A stretch of DNA of 64,000 bases from Saccharum officinarum (lineage: Eukaryota; Streptophyta; Magnoliopsida; Poales; Poaceae). Made by a program: the position numbers and the translations under genes. Shown piece by piece: positions 54,656 to 64,000 of this stretch (position 1 is its first letter; every line of letters begins with the position of its first letter). The notes beneath the pieces were generated by a model that saw nothing but the letters and a program-made list of their open reading frames with translations, did no database searches and had not been told where the DNA came from. The stretch is from contig CM036160.1 of the NCBI GenBank assembly GCA_020631735.1, forward strand, positions 109,023,250 through 109,087,249, given 5' to 3'.

Positions 54656-57600
54656 TCAGTTTATACTACTGAAAGAAAGCTGCCTCTGCAGCTTCCTTTG
54701 TACAAATTGCATCTTCTCTGTAGTCTCACTGCCAATGACCTCGTCGATAAGGCCCTTGAAGATGGATCGTTCAATTTCCCAAACCATGCCATGTAGCACA
54801 GTGTCGAAGCTCATCCAGTCTTTCGTTCCATTGACTGTATTCTCATCTACTATCATGTTTTCATTCTCCTCCTCCTCGGAGCATTTTATTAGCCTGTCAA
54901 CCTCAGTGCATAAATCCTTGAATAGTTGCCACCCACTTAACTTCCTTGATTGAAGAAACTTTACTGTCTGCCTTCCAGATCTGCAGATGCTCATCTTCTG
55001 AGCTATTGTTTCATTTACCAGGTCAAACACAAGTCTTCGATGAAGCCTCCCTGTGTAAGGCTTACAACTTTTCTTAGCTCCGCTGACAGTTTGGAAGGCG
55101 GAAACTAAGTCTGGTTTTGTTTGCTCAAGAATGAGGAAGAGCTCCGGATTGATTGGATAATTTGATGGTTGGAGTTGACCAGGTAATACTGCGATACTAT
55201 GTTCTTTGTGCAAAAGACCAGCTGCCAACATTATCTCATAGATATACTGGTGATCTTTATTTGCAGTGACTGATGCCATGACTTCTTTGATACTTGCGTC
55301 TTCTTCATTCATTGATTGCAGTTGCTCAAGCTTCTGGATCAGAACTTCCAAATTTTCTGGTTTAATCTGGTTGACTTCACTGCTCGCTTTTGACTGTGGC
55401 GTGTCAGGCAGGCTGTTTGGGTTCCAGCATTCCTCTGAAGAATGTGTCTCACCATCTGAACAGGTAAAAGGGTATGTTCAGAAAACAATTCCTATACAGT
55501 GCAGAACAATTTAATGTACCAAAAGAAAATACAGAGTTCGCTGCCTGATAATTCAACTGAAGAAAGCATGTATCAGACAGGAGACACAAAAACACTGTCT
55601 ACCTAGAATAAACATACAGATCATACACACTGGGTGTATTTGTATAGGGGGACATTGGTGGGCACATCTATACTAGCATGTATGCACACCAAAAGACACA
55701 TATCATGCTCCTGCATAAGCATTGCTGCTTGTGGGGTTGCAGCCATGCACTGTTCTTCCTAATTGCAGGACCACGAGCTACCTGGTAGCTTTTATTGCAG
55801 ATTATCTGTCACTAGCGTTATCAGCACGCTTACAGCTAGGTATGCTTGTCCTTTTAGTAACACTATGGGTTTCTGAATTGAATAAGACCAAACCAAAGGA
55901 TCTATCATGCTAATGTTCTTGCATGAAACAAGTGGATATCTAATGCAAATTAATACTGGTAACTAAGAAAATAACTTCTCACCTCTGAATGAATCTGAGA
56001 TCCTTTTATGATAGAAGGATGTATCAAGGACAGAGACAGGGCTTGGAATGTTGTCCAGTGAATGAATGTTTTGGTCTGAACCCAGAATTGAAGGAGCCTG
56101 AAAGGGGATAGAGAGAAATCGCTCCTTAGTAAAGTAGTGGTAAACAATGAATACAGAATGCATGAAAAATGTAGAATTAGATGGATTATTGGTATGAACT
56201 TTCTTTCCGTTTTATCTGTACCTTGTGACTTGCTGTTGCAGCAGCATTGCTTGGTGGAACGAAGGTTGAGTTGCCACCCGGAGGCTTTGCACGATCCATA
56301 ACGCTGACATCAACCTGCTTTGCTAAGCTTATTCTGTTCCCTGTACTCTGCAAGACCTCTTCACGGTGGCATTTCACCTGAGAAGGCTTTGATCTTATTC
56401 TTCCTTTTGGAGAGACAGCTTCATTGGACTTCTTGCTTGGAGATTTTGGTGAAACAGGTGGACGAGACCTCCTTTCAGGCTCTGCCTTCTTTAGCACATT
56501 TCTGGGGCTTGATGAGCTTGTAGGCCTTGGCGAGCTAGCACTGCTGACAGTTTCTTCAGACTTCAGTTGAGCTCTTGACATCCGAAGATGCATCTTCTCA
56601 TTTGTGCCTGTCTCATTTGTGCCGGTGAAAGATGAATATCTAGCCGGCAACTTTCTGAGGCTTCTGAGGCCTGCCATGGGAGCAACAGAAGCCAGTGAAA
56701 CCCCATGCTTCTCAGTGGTTCTTGCAGGCTTCATGACCACAATAGGAGCCTGGAAGGTTCCAGAGTTAGTGGTGAGATCATATCCTGTCCTGTGATTAGC
56801 CACTGATCCACCACTGCTGTCATTCTTGCTCTTAGCATCTTTTGCGTTCAATGCACCCAATATTCTGAGAGCCCTGAAGTCCTTGTTATTACACTCTAAG
56901 AAGTCAAAGCCCCCGACCCTTCTCTCTATATCAGCATAGACAGATGCTGTTCTTGGCCTCCCTTCAGCTTCTCGACATTGTTGTGCCTTGATATTGGTGG
57001 CACTTCTGTCCTGCTGCCTCCAAGGAGCTGCTTCTGTGACAATTCGTGGGGAAGGCTTGGTTTTCAGTACTGAGGACTCGTTCTTCAGCTGCATGCTGCA
57101 GGAATCCTGGCAAGTGCTTCTGGGGGAGCGTGATGGATGCTCATGGTGAGTGGCTTGAGCTGGTCTCGGTGATCTTGTGGGTTCACAGTTTTCAGCAGTC
57201 AGCGCCCCTGTAGCATTTGTTGCTTCTTCCAACCCCATCAGCTTGGCAATAACACTGTTAGCTCTCCTATGGCTGGGGGAATCTTGAGGCCTCAAAGTAT
57301 CCAGAAGAATATCATCAGTTCTCCTGTAACTGAGGTTCTTCTGACGTGAGCCTGGACTCAGAGACTCCTTCCTACTGTCCAAGGATAATCTAGGAAGCTC
57401 TTTTGGCGTCGAGGAAGGCCTCTTGCTTTCCTGGGTTTCAGCTGGCCGCAGGAGTCTTCGGTCATCACATGAGAAGCGTGACTGCTCCTGCAAACACCTT
57501 CTAGATTCAGTGACATTTGCAGGAACCTTTGTGGTCCTATCGATCCCAATGATACAGGTTCCATCCATTGATTTGGACAGCAGCAGTGGCCTCGGTGAGT

Positions 57601-59958
57601 CCTTGTACTGCCCGTTTCTTCTTGCCTCCTGCACCGAGGTTTTTACAGTCAGGCCTCCAGGGTCCCGGTTGATGGAGTCCTTCACTATGTCTCTGAAACC
57701 GACATTAGGATGCCCAGACTTGGTGTTCATGTCAGATTCCTTCAAACTTGGCGAGCTCTTCAGTGACCTCTGCACAAAGAGCTCCTCATTGATGTAAGGA
57801 AGCTCCTGTTGGACTGATTTGTTGCCGTCAAGGGAGGAGAAGGATGAGCATGAAGAGGAGGAAGAAGAAGCTCTTGATGATTCGATTGAAAGGCTGCTGT
57901 TCTCGGTCATACATTTGCTGAATGTTTTCTCCTGCATAAGCGAACGGGAGGTCAGTGCCAACTTCTTTATGCATTCATAACATACTTCTAAAATTCTGAC
58001 GCATGAGTTTTCCCAGCCAAAAAGAAAAAAAAAGTTCAGTCCAATCTAATATTACCAGAACGATCTTTGAGGTACTTGAACTTTGAACTGGAACATTGCT
58101 ACTGCTCTTTGGATGAGTATTGCCTGGAAAACATAAGGATGCATTATTAGAATATAAAATATCTAACCAGAGAAAATCGAGCAATTTGTTATGCAATGAT
58201 GGTAATGCAAAAGATGGATAAGGGCAAAGGTGATGAATTATTTTGGGGGGGGGGGGATTCATTAATAAATGATGTAACTTACGATCAAATTGTTGTGCTG
58301 TCCTCTTCAGTTAATCTGTAATTGATAGAAGGATTTATTTATTTTTTTAAGAAAATCAGATGTTAAGCTGTCCTCTTCAGTTAATCTGTCATTACTAGAA
58401 GGATTTATTTTTTAAAAAAGTAGTAAATGTTAAGCTGTCCTCTTCAGCTAATATGGCATTGCTAGAAGGGTTTATTTAAAAAATGCAAAATGTTAAGACG
58501 TCCTCTTCAGTTCGATTACATAAATGAATTTATAATATACTGTTCAGCTGTCCTCCTCAGTCATCAGCGAAAATAGTTTTCCTCATTCTATTTCCGGTTC
58601 AGGGTACCCGAATCCTCATCATTGGATGTCATTACGCCGATGCCGTGCTCATCTAGTGCTAAAAGGTAGTAGTATCATGTGCTGTCATTTAGTGCAATAT
58701 TAAGGAAATGCTTTTATGGCCGTGTTTAGATGCAAAATCGGGTGGCCGGATTCGGCACCTGCTGCTACAGTGTTCCTGTCGGAACACTGTAGCAGCTTTT
58801 GTTTTTAGTGCAAAAAATTATCCAAAAAATGATTAATTAGACTCAAAATGTTCGTCTCGCAAAGTACAACAAAATTGTGCAATTAGTTTATGATTTCATC
58901 TATATTTAGTACTCCATGCATTTGCCGGCATTTTGATGTGATGGGGAATCTTCTTTTTGCATAGTGAAATTTGGGGGAGAATTCGGGAACTAAACGAGGC
59001 CTATGATCACAATTACTAGAGTCAACCACTGCTATAGTACTGTACACATGTTTTTTCCTTACAGATGTACTGCTAACTTGCACAACAAACCTCCTAGTCT
59101 CTTGTCAGTAAAAAAGGTAAGTGGAAATAAAACTAGTATTCTGGTACCAACATGGCAATTTCTTTTGCAAGTTCCACTTTACAGGACGTGGCTCGCCCAT
59201 GTTGCAAGCCAACTAGTTTTAATACTTGTATATATAATAAGCAGTTTTACCAACCAAGTGTTGTTTATTCCTTAATTTGATAGGTTGTTCTTTGCTGAAC
59301 CCTCCAACTGTCAATCTTACCAAACTTTGAATGACAGTATGAAAGGGCTTCTTTTCACATTTTGGTAAAAATAAATGACACCTATATAAGTAAAAAGAAA
59401 TGACACCTAGTCAACCATACCAGGATGAGTAGCTGCGCTACCTAGTAAACGATTTGGAGAAGGGCGTGATCAGGCGCTGCTTGGTTGGCTTCCAAAATAT
59501 GTAAGCCAAAGATTTGACAAGCCATGTTTTTGGCTGTCATTTGATTTGCTATCAAAACTTGCCAAGCTCTTTTGACTTGTCAAATCTTTTGTATGGCAAA
59601 TTTTGGCAGTAAACCAAGTAGCTCCTAGAAACCGGATCAGTTCTCAGAAGCAAAACGCTATTAACAAAGTTAAAAGAAGAAAAAAACAAGGCTGTTTGTG
59701 AAAAACTTGAGCCAAGTGAACGCGAACATAGCGCAGCAGAGATGCAGGGAACAGGAAAGCACGGCGAGGAGAGAAGCCATTACCTGGTGGAGTGGAAGGC
59801 GGAGGCAGCCTCTTTTGCGCCTGCCGGGCGGCGCGGCGACCGGCCCCAGTGATGAGCCGCTGGCGGTCGAAGATCTGGAATATACCGGCCATGCACCCCA
59901 TTTGGCGCTGGAGGTCCCGCGTGTCGTCGGCCAAGCCGCCGCGCATCCTGGTGGGCAT
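54656..59958 (-). CDS. LONGIFOLIA/TRM-family protein
   Basis: LONGIFOLIA (TRM) proteins act with microtubule arrays through TON1 and promote longitudinal cell and organ elongation; the rice GL7/GW7 grain-shape gene belongs to this family. Five coding exons: 59958-59784, 58123-58056, 57931-56222, 56097-55983, 55455-54656, all canonical and in phase, giving 955 residues. N-terminal motif DLQRQMGCMAGIFQIFDRQRL (about 17-37). Ser-rich low-complexity stretch after exon 2. RRANSVIAKLMGLEE (about 303-317), the conserved DUF3741-type block. Arg/Ser/Pro-rich middle. The C-terminal DUF4378 includes LVFDLVNETIAQK and WQLFKDLCTEVDRL. The start is the first ATG before the conserved N-terminal motif. I see no disabling change. 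Orthology to GL7 itself is not shown. Confidence 0.94.
58291..58560. repeat. Five-copy degenerate tandem repeat in LONGIFOLIA intron 1
   Basis: TGTTAAGCTGTCCTCTTCAG begins units at about 58291, 58361, 58429, 58491 and 58541. Each is followed by an AT-rich spacer with TAGAAGGATTTATTT. Unit length is 50-70 bases. A 13-base G run lies just before, at about 58244-58256. Confidence 0.85.
58719..59001 (-). mobile_element. MITE of the GTTTAGTTC-ended family
   Basis: GGCCGTGTTTAGATGC to GGGAACTAAACGAGGCC, opposite in orientation and close in sequence to 18899-19182. It lies in LONGIFOLIA intron 1. Confidence 0.75.
59473..59625. mobile_element. Short MITE with CTTGGTTGGC ends
   Basis: GCGCTGCTTGGTTGGCTTCC at the left and AAACCAAGTAGCTCC at the right, with TTTGGCA/TGCCAA words as in 24723-24986. 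LONGIFOLIA intron 1. Confidence 0.5.
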
Positions 59959-61764
59959 CTTCACAAGCTCTCGTTGTTGTCAGCCCCGCGGAACGACGTG
60001 CGCGCTGCAGGACGATCGCCGGCTCGCATTCAGGTGCGACGACGAGCGGTGTCCTCTGGAGGCAGAGCAGGTTCCGAGGCGGCAGTCAGTGGTCAGAGCA
60101 AAGGCTGAAGGAGAAGCAACTCTGCACGCGGACACAGGTACTACGGATGTAGTAGTAGAAGCCGGAGCAGAGTTGTCTTGTGTGTTTGGTTTTGGGATGG
60201 GGGCGAGTTCAGAGGAATGTTATCATTGCGGCGCCATGGCCATGCAGGCTCTCGTCGTGGGGATGGGGAAGGAGGCCTGTGGATTTAAGAGGAAGGCCGG
60301 CGGGATGTGCGTGTGTGATGGGCGATGGGGTAGAAATAAGAGAGGGGCCATCGGGCCGACTGCCGAGGGAGGCGCACCATTCGCACCGGCATGGTGTGTT
60401 GGGGGTGGGTCAAGCCGTGTCCCTGGTCCTGCTAGCTGCTCCCGCTGCATCACAAGGCCCCTCCTCGGCCGTCGGCCCTCCCCCCATGTGAGGGGCTGAT
60501 CATTGCGAGCCTGTGGGTGTGCGCGGGCATGTGATGCCTGTCAGACCTCCCGCGCGCGCACAGGAGTTTTGATCGAGGAAACAACGCACGACGCATGGCG
60601 GAGGAGGAGACGGGAAGGCAGCCAGGCGCCCAGCCCAGGCCAGCCGGCCAGCCGGGCCACCCCCCTTCAATTCGTGACGCGCCCGCCCCGCCAGCCTGCG
60701 CCTGCGCGCGCACCAGCCGCCGGCACGAGAGTCTGTCCAGTGTCTACTGTCCACGGGTCCCCGTGTCGCTGTGCCGCGTTACTGCGACCGAGAGGTCCAT
60801 CCAGCACGGACGGAGTGGCAGGCAGCGATGATCGATGAGCGAGTCTATCCATGCCATGCATATGTCCCCGGCGCGGGGCGGGGTAGGTCGCGGCCCGCTC
60901 GCTCGTCGGCATCGCCACCCTTTTGCCAGGATCATGAGAGGAACAGTGCTGCAGTCGTCCACGCCAGGGCCCGCCGGCCCCCGGGTCCGCACGCGTATAA
61001 GCAACACTAGTACGCGTGTACTCCGTATACGTGTACATCCGTCTAGGCATCATGCCTAGCTTGCGATCGAGTACCTGGGATCCAGAGAACACGATAGGTT
61101 GTCACCTCTTCCGGGCTCCTGGATCGCATATATATGGATATACGACGCATATGTGCCGGTACCAAACTACCAATCCTACGTACACATAGCAAGGCTAGCT
61201 GCTCATCATTGCACTCGTCGTCTGTCTGCTCTGTTTGGTTGTACGTACGCGACGCGCCCTCCGATCGAATGCCTGCATGGGAGACAGACAGCGCGAGCCA
61301 GTGGCCGTGGCTGTTGCATGCCGTTTACCACATCGTACCGTACCTGCAGGCCCGCCCGGCCGTGTGAGCCTGCTGCTTGTACATGTGACGCTGATCTATC
61401 GGATCTGGCGGGTGGTGGTATACGTACGACTGTACAAGATACAGGTTCCAGTTTGCAGCGTTGTGGGCCTGGCAAGTAAGGTAAAATTCGTCACGGCCGG
61501 GAGAGGGCGGGGCGAAGCGACTGCATGCATGCCCGCATCCGGATACGCCATCACGGAGTCACGCCTGCGTCGTGCACGACCAAGTGCTGCTTGCACGGTG
61601 TCGCCGTGCACTCTCCACGCTGTCTCAACTCTCAACCTGTGACAGCTTTTACTGCTGCTGGCATGCATGTACAGCCACCTGCGATCCAGGTGAAACACGT
61701 ATATCCAATGCCTGCCTCCTCGCTCCTCTCTTGTGAATGTCCTGCCCACCGTCTCGGGAACTAA
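59959..61764. other. LONGIFOLIA promoter and upstream region, no gene
   Basis: 59959-60300 is presumably 5' UTR/promoter. 60300-61000 is GC-rich with overlapping ORFs on both strands that look compositional. No second gene is supported. Confidence 0.45.
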
Positions 61765-62005
61765 GGGGTTGTTTAGTTGGTGAAAAAGTTTGGGTTCGGC
61801 TACTGTAGCACTTTTCGTTTTATTTGACAAAATTTATCCAATTATGGACTAACTAGGCTCAAAAGATTCGTTTCGACATTTACAGACAAACTGTGCAATT
61901 AGTTATTTTTTTACCTACATTTAATGTTCCATACATGCGTCCAAAGATTCGATGTGACGGGTACTGCGCAAACTTTTTTGGGTTGGGGGAGGAACTAAAC
62001 AGGCT
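61765..62005. mobile_element. MITE of the GTTTAGTTC-ended family
   Basis: GGGGTTGTTTAGTTGG to GGAACTAAACAGGCTC, with CCAATTATGGACTAACTAGGC and TTACAGACAAACTGTGCAATT inside. Confidence 0.75.
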
Positions 62006-64000
62006 CTAAAGGACTTCCAAACCATAACGGATTGTTATGGTATCGGATTCATCTCAATTTATTTGTGTTGAGGTGGATTGAGGTAAAACTTAGTTCAAGT
62101 TTTACCTCAACGCATATAGATTTATGCGAATCCAACTATATCCAAACAATGTCATAACTTTTTTTAAAAAAAATATCATTGTGATGAGATATATTTTCGT
62201 AACCTAAAGATTTTAGGTTCTATGAATTTTGATATTTTGTTGTAAAATTACATCCATTTCCAGGCAGAGTAGTACTACAAACGGAGTAGTGCTGCTTGCT
62301 ACGGACGGGCAACGGAGATGTTGGAATTTTCCCAATCGAGAACGGATCTGGGAAGATGATGGGTTTGCGAGCGAGACAGTGTTGTGATGTTAGTTTGGAC
62401 AGGACAATTATGACGCACAGCTACGTGTAACATGCACGGCCATTGGACTTTAGTGCGCTTTAAGGAAAAAGCTCGCACTGGGTCACTCGCACACAAGCAC
62501 ACCGTGTGGCATCAACACACTACTACTACTACTAATCAAGCCCCCTCAAAAAAAAAAAGGTTTCCTCTAGTCTAGTAGTAATACCATATGGCAGCAGTAC
62601 AGTACTAGTGTACTACACTAGGTTAGGTTTATATAGCATCGACACGTTGTTAAGGTTGTACTTAATTAATAGTGTGGGGGATGGTCGGTTAACCAACAAG
62701 CAAAAGCACTCAGTAATGGCTGCCTCTGCCATAGGAGTATCTTCTGGTTAATTAGCCTTTGGTGTTACTGTAATGCTGTTGCCTGTTGCAAACAAATATA
62801 TCCTGATGAGGCACCTGTTCCTAGGTTTATTTCCGTTAGTTAATCCGTCCTGATGCATGCATCGGCTTTCGTCTCACATTAGGCCATTAGCAATCCCTGG
62901 GAGCTGGAACTCACATGGCGAGAGCTGAGTGCATGCGTGCGTGCATGGCTGGCAGTAAACAAGTCGGCCGCAGCCCGATGAGAACAGAGCCCCCTCTCGT
63001 GACATCACGTTACCGGGCGGGCGGCGCTGGTAAAAGTAAAACCGTTTGCGCCAATCAAGGAGCGCGGGATGGCTGCGACTGGGAGCACTCCCATGGCGGG
63101 GTTGCCGCCGCTCGTCACAAGTCCCGATCGACGCCGCCCGCGGGGAGTGGAGAGTGGAGGGAGGCACAGCACACACAGGCAGGGGCGCGAGGCCGCTGAG
63201 GACTCGGTCCGGGGAAACCGGCCTAGCCACTTAGCCACATGCAGGTTTTACCCACGCTGGATGGCTGTGGTTGCAACTCTGCAAAGTCAGCAGCAGGAGT
63301 TGGTTTCTGGCACCGTAACTTTCTGCGGCAAGGGCGCAGCGACCAGCGAGCAACTCAGATAAAACTCTGCTGCCGCGGGCCAGCGGCGGGTTGGCCCGGC
63401 ACTGGGCGGCCGGATCGGAGATCGGCGTTAACTGGAAGCGAACAAGAAGGCAAGCCGGAGAGAGACACGCGCATGGAGGCGAGGCGGGTGGGGTAGGGGC
63501 CCCGGGACCAGTGCGGGTGGATCTGGGGGCATGGCTGCCCAGTGCTGGCGACCTGCTGCGTGGGCTGGAGAGGAACTGGACCCCCAAGCCTGTTTCTCTT
63601 TGCCTCCCCGCCATCATCATGCTGCGTTGTCTGCTTGCATTCATCCCTCGTTGTTTCTTCTCCTCCTCCATGCATGGTATATCTACTATCTAGTACAGTA
63701 AGGATCTTATCTTCGGATGCATGGCTAGATCAAGCCAAGACTTTATCATGTACTACATTACTAGTACAGTAAGTAGTACTGCTCACTTTCTGCTACCAAA
63801 GTTGAAAGGTAAAACTTAAGCTGAGATTTTGTATGCCATATATACAATACAGATACAACCATATTTGCCAAGATGCATGAACGAAGCCATGACGATCTTA
63901 TCCCGGCCCGGCGCCCAAATTGGGAGAGGCTTCTGAATTTCTGATCTGATTCCCGCCAGCCAGCGCGTGACGTGTGACGAAAAAACTTTTTGCAGGCTTG
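62006..64000. other. Intergenic to window end, no supported gene
   Basis: 62006-62880 is AT-rich. 62880-63700 is GC-rich with many overlapping ORFs and could contain the 5' part of a gene beyond the window, but no motif or splice-consistent frame is visible. Confidence 0.4.

Noticed and set aside
62880..63772. Plus- and minus-strand ORFs near the window end
   Set aside because: Overlapping, compositional, without motif or splice-consistent extension.

Overview
The window is plant nuclear DNA, almost certainly from a panicoid grass (Sorghum or a close relative is my best guess, not proven). The grounds are: five spliced plant genes with GT-AG introns, all on the minus strand; dense grass-type MITEs (Stowaway-like elements with CTCCCTCC ends and TA duplications, and a GTTTAGTTC-ended family); a 5'-truncated SINE with a (GTT)n tail; and nested LTR retrotransposons with GC-rich LTRs.

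Layout. 1-4852 is a decayed Ty1/copia element whose 3' LTR is cut at 4852. A long-LTR Ty3/gypsy chromovirus (Tekay-like) sits in that LTR: 5' LTR 4853-8727, PBS at 8730, an extra ORF at 9515-10489, gag-pol at 10841-15362 with two single-base frame breaks, polypurine tract, and 3' LTR from 15358 into a 100-N assembly gap (15978-16077). After the gap come a partial glycerophosphodiester phosphodiesterase gene (16078-17225), a MITE-rich stretch with a Helitron-like element, an FT-like PEBP gene (25310-31586) broken by a transposon in exon 1 and carrying a 2.7 kb solo LTR in intron 3, a Ninja/AFP-family gene (32574-34393), a long repeat-rich interval, a G3BP-like NTF2+RRM gene (47855-51516, with a 5' UTR exon near 52.9 kb), and a LONGIFOLIA/TRM-family gene (54656-59958). 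From 59959 to the end I see no supported gene.

Most striking: the extra ORF of the chromovirus begins with a near-perfect copy of the histone H3 N-terminal tail. Residues 1-13 of mature H3 are identical, and 19 of the first 21 match. The positions of K4 and K9 are kept, while those of K14, K18 and K23 are all arginine. The H3-like tail is joined to an unrelated globular region, a long coiled coil and an acidic C-terminus. The same element encodes an integrase with a C-terminal chromodomain, so one transposon carries both an H3-tail mimic and a member of the H3-tail reader family. Both ORF0 and gag start immediately after a CAG, and a consensus donor (GGTAAGT) lies in the leader, which suggests the two proteins are made from alternatively spliced RNAs.

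A second unusual structure is in the copia remnant: at least eight successive stem-loops (711-1417) share a CAACG-type loop but have unrelated stems, and the element's own LTR carries another with a perfect 10-bp stem and loop CCAACG.

The host genes are independent single-copy loci rather than a pathway. They touch flowering-type signalling (FT-like, broken), ABA/JA co-repression (Ninja/AFP), RNA granule biology (G3BP-like), organ elongation (LONGIFOLIA) and lipid/phosphate metabolism (GDPD).
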